Assembly: GCF_000247695.1 (NCBI RefSeq)
Contig: NW_004624747.1
Coordinates: 11,533,180 to 11,597,179 of the forward strand
Length of the DNA stretch: 64,000 nt
From: Heterocephalus glaber
Taxonomy: Eukaryota > Chordata > Mammalia > Rodentia > Bathyergidae
Reading direction: 5' to 3'
Position 1 is the first letter of the stretch; each line of letters starts with the position of its first letter. Positions 31,935 to 44,575 of this stretch are shown in pieces. The position numbers were made by a program, and so were the translations under genes. The notes beneath the pieces were generated by a model. That model saw nothing but the letters and a program-made list of their open reading frames with translations. It had not been told where the DNA came from and made no database searches.

Positions 31935-34035
31935 GATTTCTCAGGCTTCAACTCTTAACTCCCCTTTGCCTGCCCAGAGGCGAGAAGGCCATCTGGAGGC
32001 CCGAGGGCCAGCCCATCCCTGCCCACCTGTGTCCCAGATCTGGGCTCATGCGCAGGATAGGAAGGACAAGGGCAAGGATTTTGCTTCTCTAAGCCCTAGG
32101 CTCCTCATCCCTCAAATGGGGGGTACAGATCACCCCCTCAAGGTAGTGGGAGCCCTGTGTGCAATGATAATAAATCCTTTGCCGACTGTACATTGTAAAT
32201 TTCCTCATGAAAAAAGATGTATAACTGTATATCACCCTCCAAGAACAGTTCCAGTTTGTAGGGAAGAAAATGGGCCCAGGAAAGTGAAGTCACTTGCCTG
32301 ACACCACACAGCTAGGAAATCTGACTTCAGAATCTTCCAAAGACCCCAGGTGAAAAGGCTCGGACTTCCTGTTTCCCTGACAGCTTAACAAGTTCTGGCT
32401 CTGGCACTCTAAGCTCTAACCCTGAATCCTGAGAGCCCAGACCCTCATCACATTCCCGACCCTCCCCTGGAGGCAGCTTCCCTGAGTCACCTTCTCTGAG
32501 TTCCCTTCCTCTTCCCCACAAGCTCTATACAAGCAGCTCCCACATGAAAACCACACTGCAATGCTGTGTGATTCTCGGTCAGTGATGCTGCCCACTGCTT
32601 TCCTCCGGGTGTCTTTTATGAAGCCTCCTGCCCAATGAGAAATGCCCTGCAAATTCATGGTAAAGAGCAGCATTGCTTCCCTGAGGAAGAGGGTTTTTTG
32701 ATAATCCAAGATCTAGGGCTGATCACATTTCCCTTTTGGACTTGGCCACGGGGAAGCTCAGAGTCACACTGCTAGGTTGAAAAGCAGCAATGACCTTATC
32801 CTCTGCTGTTGTCCATGTTTCTGTGTTGGTTTGGGTTGGTCCTTATGCCATTTATATGGTTTTAATTCCTTGTAATAAATAATAATTGATTGGGTCCACA
32901 CACAAAAGCCCAAACACTGTACTAAACACACTTAATTACATGAGCTCACAGACTCCAACAGCCTCAGCAGTGCCACTGCTGTTGCTCCCATTATAAAGCT
33001 AATGTCACACAAATAGCTCGTGACAAGACTCACATCCAGGTTGCTCCGACCCCAATTCTTGCTTTTAACCAAGTTGCTCTCTACAAAATTTTTCTGTGCC
33101 CATCACACCTTTCTTGATGGCCCAGGGTCCCCAGCTCCACCCTAAAGGGACACCCTTCTCGATGCTCCACTTTACTGAGCTCTCAAAGAATCCCCCCGCC
33201 CTGTTTTGGGACAATCTGGCTGAGTTCTGGGACTCTCACTCACCGGCAGCCACAGCAGCCCCCAGGGCCCAGGCTGGAAGGTGACTCTGAGCAGCCTGTG
33301 TGTCTCCAGACAGCCCTGGGGGAAAGATGAGTCATCCATCGCAGAGCCGGTTTCATGCACCTGAGACCCTGACCTCACAGCCCATTTGACTCCGGGGCCC
33401 AGGCTGCCTGCCCCAAGCCTCTCGGCCCAGAATGCCCAGGCTGGTCTGGGTGATACCTTCTCCTAGGACAGTTTCTGCAGGTCTGTGGGAGGAGAAGCCA
33501 GGGAGAAAGTGGAATCACAAGGCTCATCTGAGTGGTCACTTTCTCTCTCTGGAGCCTCAGTTGTACAATCTAGAAATGGGAATAAGAACAATTCCCACCT
33601 CCCTACTTCTTGGGTCTAGGATGCACACCAGGGCAAAAAGTGCCCTTTGGGAGGCAGGAGCAGGTGGCAGATGGTCTCTAATGTTTCTCAGACCCCAGGA
33701 CCCCTACATGGGGCTGTCCCAGGTCCCCTAGCTCATTCCTGTCATGGTGAGCATGACGGAGAAAAACCCAGAAGATCTGGGTTCAGGTCAAGGCCACAGA
33801 AGGTCGCTGAGCTCTGCTTTGTGGGAGACACCTTGAACTCAACACCTGAAACCTTTCTGCACTGGCACACTTCCGCAATGGCAGCGTCCAAAATCCTGCC
33901 ATTTCCAGGGCATTGGATCTTCTAATCCCTTTGAAATTACTTCTACAAGTTCAAAGTCATCCCTAAAATCCAACCTCAAATGTTGTCTCCAGGAAGTGTT
34001 CCACCGGGTCCCCTTTTGTCCCCGTAGGGGTGAGG
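31935..34035. other. Gene-free stretch
   Basis: MIR-like pieces at about 32255-32335 (aaaatgggcccaggaaagtg, cacacagctagg) and 32930-33060. No supported gene. Confidence 0.4.
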
Positions 34036-34039
34036 TGGT

Positions 34040-34380
34040 ATCCACTCGCCCACAAAGATGTGTCCACCAGAACCTGTGAATATGAGGTTATTTGGGAAAG
34101 GTGTACTTTTTGGGTATAACGAAGATCAAGATCTCAAAACAAGGTCATCCTGGATTAGGAAGGGCCCTCCACTCAGTGACAGGTGGCCCTGGAAGAGAAT
34201 GTGACAGAGGGAGATGTGAGGAGGAGGCCATGCAGATGCAGGCGGAGGTGGAGTGATGGAGCCACAAGCCAAGGAGTCCTGGAGCCAGGAGAAGCTGGAA
34301 GTGGTGGGGAGGAGCCGAGGGGGTGACAAGGCCCAGCAGACACCTTAATTTTGGGAACTTCCGAGGATGAATTCTTGTTT
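34040..34380 (+). mobile_element. LTR-like interspersed repeat
   Basis: It reads agaacctgtgaatatgaggt, aggtcatcctggattagga, gagccacaagccaaggagtc and gagaagctggaagtg. This resembles the same LTR type as the outer element at 59985-60853. Family not assigned. Confidence 0.5.
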
Positions 34381-35099
34381 AAACCATCCAGTTTGCGATC
34401 ATTTGGTGAACTAGGAAACAAACAAGGGCCCCATTCTGGCATCCTGGTCACCTCTGTGGGGCAAGTGGCAGTTATTGACCATGGTCACCTTGCACATATG
34501 ATTACAAGTTCCACGGGAAAACAGCTGGGTGGAATTCTGCTCCAAACCCTCAGGGCAGAGCAAACTATGGGCTCTGACAGCTTTTCTTCTGTCTTGTTCT
34601 GTTTTTCGGACTCTACTAACTAAAGTATGCTCTTGCTTGAGCCTGACGTGCAGAGTGGCCTTGGGGTGACAAACTTGGCATGGGCAGCCCTGGCTCTCTG
34701 TTCCAGCGATCGAGGCCTCTGGTGACCTAGCTTCAGGTTCAGGCCTTAGAAATCACACAGTGCCACCTCTGCCCTCCTCTTTTTTATAACTCTATTTTAA
34801 AATAACTACAGACTCAAAAGAAGTGCAAAAATACTACAGAGATGTCCCCTGTGCCTGTCACCTGATTTTCCCCAGTGAGCACCTTACACTTCCTGGAATA
34901 TGCTGTGGTGAGTGAAAAACAGATGAATGAGACAACGGATGAATGAGCAATTGGATGAATGCGTGAGTGCAGGCCTTTTCTAGCTCCCTGGGTGGGTCCG
35001 GAGATTGGAATATACTGATAATGACTGTAGAACAAAGAACAATGGAACAGAGGGATAAAGGCCTTAAATGTGGCTTCACACCCACCAGGGCTGGCCTCC

Positions 35100-35460
35100 G
35101 ACCTACGAGCTCTGTGACTCTGAGGACATCACGTAGCTCTCTCTAAAGCCTCCGTGTCAGTGTCAGTGTAATGGGGCTAATCCAAAGGCCCAGCTGCCTG
35201 GGGTGTGGTGAGGATGGAATACGGGTGTTTGGGAATGGCCCAGAGCCCTGCCTGAAACACAGAAAGCTCCCATGACTAATGAAGGAAGCACTTCCTATGT
35301 GCTGGGCAACAAGCCCCTCACACATCACATGCCACCCTGTCCCTGCAGCAGCCCGACCGGGTCCCAACACGGGTGCACCTATTTTCAGCTGAGGACACAG
35401 AGGTTGAGGGAGGCACAGGAAGTGCATTTTGCACCACTGTAGAGCACAAAACTAAGGCAA
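35100..35460 (+). repeat. MIR fragments (two)
   Basis: The first, at about 35100-35270, has gctctgtgactctgaggaca and agctctctctaaagcctccg. The second, at about 35285-35450, has cttcctatgtgctgggcaac and ttttcagctgaggacacaga. Confidence 0.6.
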
Positions 35461-35949
35461 TTATTGTTGTTGTTAACAGTGGCTATAATCAGTGTCCTTC
35501 GGGTTTTCCATCAGTAGCCAGTTCTCCCTCGGGTCGCTCTCTCCAGTTCCCCAGGCCTCTTCCTCTGCTGCTGACCATGTCCTACCACTGTCCCTAAGGC
35601 CACCCTCACACAAAAGGCCTCCTGTATAACACACGCTCATCCCAGGCAACCTCATTGCAGTGCCTGGCACACAGTAAGCACATGCTTCACTGTTTCTGGC
35701 ACCATAATTCATTGAGCACTTATGTGGCAGGCGCCTGGCACATTAGAAATTGTTGTCACAGACTGTCCTGAAACAGCTCTCAATGCAGGAAGCATTCTGC
35801 CCTTTGATGGACAAGGAAACTGAGGCTTTGGAAATATGCAGCCCATAATGCCTGTGTTGTCATCGTTAGAAATTAGAGCACACAGCACGGGACTACAATT
35901 TCTTAACTTTATGATAGTCCAAAACAGAAGCTATACTTCAAATTTTGAA

Positions 35950-36200
35950 TTGTGCTTTTTCCCAGGCTAGGGATGTGTGTGGTCTGATCCACTTTCAAGA
36001 TGTGGGGCAGTGGCATTGAGTGACAGCTGCATCAGCCCCACAATCATGAGGGGGAACAACCAATACTCTCCAGGGGGCTGTGGTGCTAAGTTAGGGTATT
36101 AGGTGGGTTGAGTGTAGTAAATGTGTTTTTGACTTATAAGATTTTAAGCTTACAATGGGTTTATCTGGACCTGACTCCATTGTAAGTCAAGGGGCATCTA
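35950..36200. mobile_element. Probable old DNA transposon end (Tigger-like)
   Basis: tttgacttataagattttaa, gcttacaatgggtttatctg and gactccattgtaagtcaagg form a palindrome-like terminus of a type common in mammalian Tigger relics. The other end is not resolved. Confidence 0.4.
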
Positions 36201-36316
36201 TGTTGCTATTTGAGCTTCCTCCTGATTGTTCCTTCTGTGATTAGAAGTCTTGCCTCTGGCTCTCTGCCCTGAAGCCTCACTTATTCTAGGGTTCAGGTCC
36301 CTTCCGTATAATAGGC

Positions 36317-36320
36317 CACA

Positions 36321-36358
<38 letters not shown>
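36317..36358. repeat. (CA)n microsatellite
   Basis: About 42 bases of CA dinucleotide with one TA interruption. Confidence 0.95.
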
Positions 36359-36359
<1 letters not shown>

Positions 36360-37312
36360 TCTCCAGTGGAGAAAGGTACTGTAGCCTCCAAACCCAAAAA
36401 GGGCCTGCCATGTGGAATGCTCAAAGAACCCTTCCCCCAAATCCAAATAGACAGCACACCAACACGAAGGTGGGCAAACGGCAGGAATAGGTAATGATAT
36501 CCAGGTAGGTGAACTCTCAAACCTGGCAGAAGACAAACTGCAGATCGATCGAAGGAATACAAATGAAAAGCACAGAGGAAAGCAGTCTACACCTGCTGGA
36601 CTGTGGAAAGGTCTGGAACCTGGAGACTCCCCAGGCAGCCGGGCAGGGATGCAGCACCTCACGTCATGCTGTGGGACCCCGTGACTGCCTGGATGCCCTG
36701 TGCAACCCCACAGCCTGCCTGGAGACCTGCTGAGGGGTATTCGAGTGCATTATTGGGGCAGCAATGCCCTCTGTTTCCTCCAGGAGCAAGCCCTTCAGTG
36801 AGGATTACTGCAAACAGTATTTATGAAGGAAGCATTCCAGGAAAACTGAGTCAAGAAGTGGGAAAGCGAGGAGACCAGGCAAGGAAGCAGCATCCTGCAG
36901 TCCCGCAGAGGGCTCGCTCATGCCTACATAGCACTTGGCCGATGCAGGTCACAAACTCGGAGGCTGAGTGTTTCTGTCCCTCTGCCCTACCCATGACGTG
37001 CATTCCCAGGCATCGCCTGCCTTTGAGGTCAGTCCTCCTCCTCCGAGGAGCTGCAAAGGAAGCGAGAGCTCATGGGAGACAAGTCCATGAAATGGTCAAG
37101 GACCCAGAGGGCACAACCAGGCCACAGATCATCTGCTGATGCTGGATGCTGGTCACAGGGAGGGGCAGGTAAAGTGGGGTGGGATAGCCCCTCTGCTGGG
37201 GTATTAAGCCATGGGTACTGATTATTGGGTGCACGCAGCAACATAGAAACATTTTTTCTTTTTTTCTCTCTCTCTTTGTGTGTGTATGTGTGTGTGTGCA
37301 TGTGCATATGTA

Positions 37313-37492
37313 TGTGGCACTGGGGATTGAACCCAGAGGCTTCTTCATATTGAGGTACATCCCTAGGTTTTTTGTTTTATTTTTCATTTTGAGACAGGGA
37401 CTCACTAAGTCACTAAATTGCCCAGGCTGGGCTCCAATTTGTGACCCTCCTGTCTCAGTCTCCCTGAGATTACAAGCACATGTATGCACTGG
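37313..37492 (-). repeat. Dimeric SINE (B1-dID) next to a (TG)n tract
   Basis: Antisense short ID half (ctggggattgaacccagagg) and antisense B1 half (gagacagggactcactaagt, ccaggctgggctccaatttg). A TG-rich run at 37276-37312 abuts it on the left. Confidence 0.85.
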
Positions 37493-40400
37493 TACGGCTC
37501 ACAGAGCCATCTTAAAACCACCAGGCCGGAGGGACTTGAAGCCCTGAGAGCACTGACGGACACTGGAGACACATGCGTGTGAAGCCACAGCCCACATCCC
37601 TGGAGAACCAGGCCAAGTGACAAGAGACACATTGGACAGATTAGTGTGGCTCCGTGCAAGGGGTGATGGGTCTGGGGAGGGGCTCCATGGTGTAAAGTGG
37701 AAAAGGAAAATAGGACAAGTCGGGGCTTCTGGGGGCCAACCAGAGAGAGCAGGATGGAGAGGCTGCAATCACATCAAACTTTCCTCCTCTCCTGCAGTCC
37801 AGGAAAACCCCAAATGAACCAACACCCCAAATCCCTGCCTGGCGTTCCCTGACCCCCGACCAAGCCCCACTAGGCAGGCCAAGAGCCAAATGAGCCCCTT
37901 CCGAGCCCCACCCACAGCCTGCTCTGCTGGGCAGGGAATAAACTTGGACTTGGATGAGCCAACGGAAGTAACAGCCGCAGCTACATCAGGAGCAGCAGTG
38001 CCGCAGTCTGCCCCCCCTCCTCAGTGAGGCCGGGCCCTGCAGGGGACAGGCAGATGGCTGTGTCCTGCCCACACCCACACACAGGACCCCTGCAGGGGAA
38101 AGTCTGCACTCAAGGTCACATCTGGTTCCTTCCGTGACAGGGGACAGAAACCTCAGGCGGATGCTGCTGGTTTAAATCCTAAACAAACGTGTATGTGGCG
38201 CTCATTAACTTCCAGCCACCATTCCAGCAGTGTCACAGAGGAGGAGACTGAGGCACGGAGAAAGTAGTGTGCGCAAGGTCGCACACACAGCTCAGGTAAG
38301 ACAGAGGAGGAAGCCCAAAGATGGGCAGGTGCCAGGCTTCAAACTCAGAACTGCTGCTTCGCCAAATTGCCTCTTTCCTCACCTCCTCGGGCCATTCTAA
38401 AATCCTCTGGCCTTTGCCCTGTGGACCTCCAAGAACCTCCACAAGATAAATCCAGCAGGGTTCAGGGTATACATGAGGAGGCTCCCGGCTTCCTCTGATT
38501 TTTTCCCCAAGCCCCTCTGTTCTAGGTAATGGAGATGGGTAGATGGGAAGACGGTTCTGAAAGCCCTTCTGAGGCAGGGTTCACTCCTCCCCACCCTGCA
38601 GGACCCGAGGAGCCTCTGCTCCCTCACCTGCCTGGATGCTGGCATGCTGCAAACAACAGGTGAGAACACGCCCTTTACTCCTCTGCTTCCCGCATCCCTG
38701 CAAGGTCATTTCCATGGGCCCCGCCATACCCAGGGAACAAACACCCAGGGCTGGGCCAAAGAGAGAGAGTGGTTGCTGAGGTCGCCCACACCCCACCTGG
38801 TGGGCGGCAGACAGCACAAGGATTTGAGTCCGCATTCCTATGACCTCATTCTCAGGCTGCTCCTGCCCAGTCAGTGTCCCCAGTGGCTCACGGGACAGCG
38901 AGGCCAGGGGACATCTGGGCAGCAGATGTTCGCCTTCTGCTTCCGCTTTCTGTCACTGCTTGTCCCCCTTGGCCAAATGGCTGTGAGTCTGCAAAGGCCT
39001 GGCTCTCTTTCTGCCTGCCTCTCCCTGCTGGCTCCGCTTTCCTCTGGTCCTGGTCTTGCTGCTCTCTGGCTGGATGTTCTCTCCGCCTCTCGGCCTCCCT
39101 GTCCCCTGCCTTCCCTGTCACTCCCTTCTCTCTGTCTTCCCTCCTTCTACTTCTCTCTCTCTCCCTCTTCTCTCCCTCTGCCCATCCCAGACAGCCTTCC
39201 CCACAGAGGGGCTCCTTGCCCCTCACCTGCCTGTGACATCACTCACCTGTGACATCACTGTGCCTTGTGCCCAGACACAACAAGCTGCCAGCGGCCGCTC
39301 TGACCGAAGTCTCTCCCTCTGCACTCTGCTGCTAATCTACCCAGCTGCAGGCCCCTGGCCAATTGCAAGAGCTTTATCAGGACCTGTGGGCATGGGAGCC
39401 CATCGGGGAGACTGGAAACTTTCCCTTCAAGCTGCAAATGTCCTTGTTGGCCTGGCTCCTGTCCCCATCTCTGACCACCGTGGCCCACCCTGACAGTCCA
39501 GCTGGGAGGCCTGGACCCCTCTCCTCTTGTTCTCTCTGCCTCCAAAAGCCTTTTAGGAGGTGGAAGGCCCCTCAGCGGGTGTCCTGTTTTGTACCTGGGG
39601 AAACTGAGAGCTGGGGAGGGTCTGTCATGTACATGGTGCTCCCCAGAGCCTAGAACTGTGGCTGGCACCCCACATCCCTTATGCTTCAGCTAGATCTGTG
39701 TCTTTGTTGCATAAATCAGCAGACGGGGCTCAGGAGGTGCAATGAGTAGTATCCCAGGCTCACACAGCTTAAGGATCAGCTTAGGGCTCCAACCACAAAC
39801 TCTCTGACCCCAAAGCCCAAGATTACAGCCTCAGCCAGTAGCTAAAATAGTGTCAGACATCAGTCTGGTGTTTAACTGTATCTCTTGTCTGAGCATCCTG
39901 GCCTCCCCCAGCCTGGACAATCATAGGTCAGGACGCCTTTGCCTGCTGCCGAAGTGCCCTGGTTGTCAACCTGTTTCCCACCCTCCAGGGCAGAAGGAAG
40001 GGGCCTCCCAGCTCCCACAAGACTCCAGGAGAACTGAGAAGCAGGAAGGTCACAGCGCCAGCAGACACTCCAGCCTCCACAGCCCTGGCTGCCGCCCTGG
40101 ACAGAATTAGCTGAGCGCCGGGAGGGGAGCGGGACTCGCTTCCTCCCTGGTCCCACACCCACGTGGGGCTCCTGCTGAGTCACCACGGGAGCTGAGGTGG
40201 GGCTGCCAGACAGCCTGGCCCACTTTCTCCTGGGCTTGGAAGCGCTGTGTTTGAGCTTGGGACTCAGGGAGGATGGGCAAACACCAGGAGCCCTAAAGAA
40301 TTTCCTTCCTCCCAGGAATCTGGTCTCCAGACTCCCGGCCCTCCTGCTCCTTGCCTTCTGACCTCCAGCTTGACCCGGAAGGGTACAAAGGCTCTCATGC

Positions 40401-40709
40401 CTGACCCCACTGGGTGCAACACAACATTCTCTCTCTAGCCCCTCAGCCTGGGGGTGGCAAGGGCCCCTCCCATGGCCATACCTATGGCACACGAATCCCT
40501 TCTCCTGTCCCCTCCTGAGCCCTCCTTGAGGAAGCACTCATCAGTCCTCCTGCTCCATTCCTGCCGACCCCCTGACCGGAACCTGACAGGAACGCAGACT
40601 CTCCACACCTCCCTTCCTTCACCCCACATCTACCCTCCTTGTCTTCTGAACAGCTCACAGATGTGTCCATCATCTGCTCAGCCAAATGGCTACCACAGGG
40701 CCCTGACCA
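37493..40709. other. GC-rich gene-free stretch
   Basis: MIR at about 38205-38330 (ggaggagactgaggcacgga). Low-complexity pyrimidine-rich DNA at about 38990-39190 produces several long but compositionally biased frames (Leu/Ser/Pro-rich on one strand, Arg/Glu-rich on the other), which I do not accept as genes. Confidence 0.45.
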
Positions 40710-40717
40710 GACTCACT

Positions 40718-41091
40718 TTGCCATGGCTCCCAAAAGCCCATGTGTCCAAGGCTTGGTTCCCAGCCCATGGAGCTGCTGGGAGGTGGAGGAGCCTTTGGAG
40801 GTGGGGCATAGTAGAAGGAAGTTAGGCCCCTGGAGGGGATATCTCTATACCCCCTCTGATACCCTCTCCAGGGGACCTTAACTTCTTCCTCTCTCCCTTT
40901 GCTTCCTGCCTAACGTGAGATGAACTGCTTCTTCCAGCACTCACCCCACCATGATGTGCTGTCTCACCAAAGGCCCAGAGCAATTAGCTAGGAACTGAAA
41001 CCTCCAAAGCCGTGAGCCAAAAGTAAGCCTTTCCTCTTCTTAGGCTAACATGTCTCAGATATTTGTTACAGTAACCGGAAGCTGAAACACA
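40718..41091 (+). mobile_element. Solitary MaLR-type LTR
   Basis: Order of landmarks: caaaagcccatgtgtccaag, gctgggaggtggaggagcct, ctttgcttcctgcctaacgt, ccaccatgatgtgctgtctc, gaaacctccaaagccgtgag, tcagatatttgttacagtaa and the end at gctgaaacaca. Left boundary approximate. Confidence 0.78.
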
Positions 41092-42164
41092 GGGTAGGGG
41101 TAGATCTTTCCATAAATGCAAACCGTATCATGATACCACCACTTAAAATTCCTTCGTGGCTCTTACTTGTCCTAGAATCCAAACCAACTCCTTACTGAAG
41201 CCTCAACCCGCAGGCCCAATAGGCCCAGACGGATTGTAGACACTTCCTCAAAAACCCAGCCCCGTTACCGAGTGGGAGACCCAGCTGCCCTTGGGGCCAT
41301 TCCTAACCACAAAACCCCCAGCATCAGCTTGTGGGTGGATGTCTCTGCTTCCAGGCCAGAAAGCCACCCCGGCCCCCAGCAACAGGTCCAGTATCAGCCC
41401 GGCCACCAGCCCAGTGCACAAAGCCTCCGGGAAGACAGCCGTGCCTCTTCTCATAAACCCTGGCCGGCCCTGGAGGTGGCCAGTAAATCAGTGCTTATCT
41501 CCCACTGGTCTGGGAGGCCCAGGACTCCGTACACTTAATCCTCTGAAGACAGCCTGCAGCCCACTCGTGCAGTTAATCCCGAGCTGTGTACACAGCACAT
41601 CTGGAAGGAGTCAGGCGTGGGAGCATTCACGTAGGCTGCTCAGGATGTGGTCGGAGAAGCTGCCGAGGGATCAATTTGTCCCCAAGCCAGGAGCCAGCCT
41701 GGGACATGCATGGGGTATGCTGCTCAGTAGATGGGTTTAGAGGGTGGAATCTAAGGGACCCAAAGTGACCTTGAGAAGTTGCTGCCCAGCCCCTGTCCTC
41801 CTAAATCTGGGCCAGCACAGCCCATCTTTGGGGGCAAGGGCCAGCCCGGAGGCACCACTCTCTGCTCTGGCACATTGAGGTACCTAGCAGGTGGCAGCTC
41901 AAAGAACCTCCCCAACAGTGCCCACCTGCCTGGGGGAAGGTAGAACAAGAGAGCAGGGACCCAGGCTTATCTGCCTCTTGATCCCTTCTTTTAACCCCTA
42001 GGCTTTGCTCCCTCCTCCATCTCTCTGTCAGATGAATGAGGAGAACACATCACCAGGACCTTAAAGTCATACCAGGTACATGAGACCCAGCAGGCCATCT
42101 CGGCAGGAACCTTCGAGCCCTTGGCTGCTGGGGTTTAATACGAATAGCAATCAATGTGCTGACT

Positions 42165-42352
42165 TCATTTTACTGAGCACCTACTAAGTGTGCTAGGACA
42201 CTGAGGGACGCTTTGTGAGCCTCACCTGCCCCAAAACCTGTCAGACGGACTTCTTCATGCCATTTCAGAACTGAGAAGCTGAGGCCCAGCCAGGCTGAGA
42301 GCTTCCCCAAGGTCATGTGGCTAGTAAAGGACAGAGATGAGGTCTGAACCCA
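42165..42352 (+). repeat. MIR fragment
   Basis: tactgagcacctactaagtg, gagaagctgaggcccagcca, ggtcatgtggctagtaaagg and ggtctgaaccc. Confidence 0.7.
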
Positions 42353-42564
42353 AATTAAGAATCAAATGCTCTTTCTTTTACACTTCACAGCCCCCACTTA
42401 GCAAATGTCCTTAGATCTCTGACCCCACACCTACCCAGGGCCTCCATTCATTATCTATAAAACAAGGATCTTGGTACTGATGTTGACAAAGTCTCCTGTC
42501 CTGCTTTAAAGACTCTGTAGTTGAGACAGCCAAGTGTTCCTTCCCAGGTCTGGGGATAATAAAA

Positions 42565-43570
42565 AGCAGCATGACTTGGTTCCATGCTGTGTGGCTCTAG
42601 GAAAGTTACTTTGACTCCCTGAGCTGTGATCGAATCCTGATAAAACGGCAATAATAAAACTTTCATTGCAGGGAATTTGGGGCCAGGGGTCCTGAAGAAG
42701 GGATCTCTGGGGACCCCATACAGCTCTAAGATCTCTGGATCTAGGGCTCAATTTACCGTCCTGCCCCTGCCACCCAAGAGCAAGACCAGATTCTTCCTGA
42801 CTGCAACAAGTTTTCCCAAGCCTCACAGTGACTCAGAGCCCTGCTTGGTGTTGGGCAGACCAGGTTCAAAGGGCTTCTCTGGTCCTTGTCTGGAACATGG
42901 GGTTTGTATTATCACCCTGCTCTGGAGGGGACCGTGAACGCAACAACAAACAGCAATGTGGATATGGTACCTGGCACGCAGTAGGTGCTCAGTAAAACTC
43001 AAACAGTGATTTTCTGTGGAAGCCGCCATGTCCTTGTCCCACAGTGGGGCCTGAGAGGGAGGCTGGGCCCCATCCTCCTCCCCAGCATCCCCACAGCCTC
43101 TACAGAGTCTCGGCAAAGCATCCTTCACAGTTTATTAAAGCCTTTCAGTGGGGTGTTCAGGGCACTGAAGCTTAAGCCAGAGGTGGCCTGGCTGTGCGAC
43201 CTCCAGGCTTCTGTCTCTACTTCTGGGACCTGCAGGTCAGCCGACTCTGCCGTGCAGGAGAACAGCCTAACTGGTGGGCCTGGAAAGCCAGCCAGCAGTG
43301 GTCCTTCATCCTCATTTCACAGATGAGAAGACTGAGATTCCAACTTGGAGATCTTCCCCTAAGCACCCAGCAATCCAGTGAGTTGATGGAAGAGGAGTCC
43401 GAGCTGGGCTTCGGCTTCTCCTCCCCCGGTTTTCCCTGAAATCTGTTCCCAGTCTCTGGGAGCTGGGTTTAATTCCAGCTCCTGCACTTCCTGGCTGAGT
43501 GACCTTGTATAAGTTGCTCCACCTTTCCTCTCTAGCACCCACCTCAAGGCGCTGTGAAGAGCAGTGAGAC
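42565..43570 (+). repeat. Cluster of MIR fragments
   Basis: MIR-like pieces at about 42565-42668 (gaaagttactttgactccct), 42950-43000 (acctggcacgcagtaggtgc), 43300-43410 (cacagatgagaagactgaga) and 43470-43560 (tggctgagtgaccttgtata). No gene between them. Confidence 0.55.
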
Positions 43571-43994
43571 CAGCCTGGTGACGCACTCGCTGTGATTGTG
43601 TCGCTGTGTCAGTAACATGAGAAAGAGGGGGCCTGCCATAGGGTGGAACTGACACGCTCCCGGCTCCTCAGTTCCCCTTCCTGGCCTTTCCTTGGGTACC
43701 TTCTACCCGAGCACATCTGGCCCAGGGCTGCCCCACCTGGGCCCCTCACTGGCTGCCCCACAGTGGCACCTTGTTACTGAGACTCCTGGCTCCTGTAGGA
43801 CAGGAAGTGAGTTCAGCATGGGCCCGGCCCAGTGTGGTCAGAAAACAGAGGTTCTATTGGAGGGCAGGGTGGGGTCTCCCAGGCAGGCTGACTCAACCCC
43901 TCCAGGAGGCTGAGAAGCTTCTGACACTGGACTAAGCTCCCAGGGCCAAGCACTCCTCCTTCTGCTCCTCTGATCCTCCTGTCTCCTTTCCTCC

Positions 43995-44575
43995 CTCCTT
44001 CCAGGAAATATTTACTGAACACCTACTATATGCGGGGCCCAGATGAGCCCAGGGACACAGCAGAGGACAGAACAGACACATTCTGCCCCTGGGAGGGGGC
44101 CTGAGGGTACCCAACAGATAAGTAAATTCATACATGACAAAGAACGCAAGGGCTCTGGAAGCCAACTGCCATACACTGGCTGTGTGACCTTTGGCAAGTC
44201 ACCATACTTCTCTGTGCCTCAATTTCCCTATCCGAAAAATAGGGGTGCTAGTAGCTCCTCCCCGACAGGGGGTTTACAAGGATTAAATGAATTTATGTTG
44301 GTAATGGTTTAGAAGCATGTCTTGTTCACGGGAAGCATTGTGTAAATGTTGGGAAAATAAATGAATATAATAGCACATAGTAAGATGTACAGGAAATAAA
44401 CTGTAAAAAGGAGCAGAGCATAGAAAGTTAGGGGCCACAGGTTTAGGAAGAGGTGATATTTGAATGGAGACCTAACTAAGGGAGAGGGAGGCATGCACCT
44501 ATCTGATGGAGAAGAATTTCAGGCAGTGGGAATGACAAGTGCAAAGGTCCTGAGACAGCAGCAGAATTAACAGCT
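43995..44575 (+). repeat. L2 LINE fragment interrupted by a MIR
   Basis: The L2 left part has aatatttactgaacacctac and gggacacagcagaggacaga. A MIR follows at about 44145-44320 (ctggctgtgtgacctttggc, aatttccctatccgaaaaat, acaaggattaaatgaattta). The L2 text then resumes with gtgatatttgaatggagacc and aatgacaagtgcaaaggtcc. Confidence 0.7.

Noticed and set aside
38644..39252. 202-codon plus-strand frame and opposed Arg/Glu-rich frame at 38888-39226
   Set aside because: Both arise from a pyrimidine-rich low-complexity stretch. The residues are dominated by Leu, Ser and Pro or by Arg and Glu, with no recognisable protein.
39872..40537. 221-codon minus-strand frame
   Set aside because: GC-rich DNA with many overlapping frames. 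The peptide is rich in Gly, Arg, Ser and Pro without any motif, and no splice context is visible.
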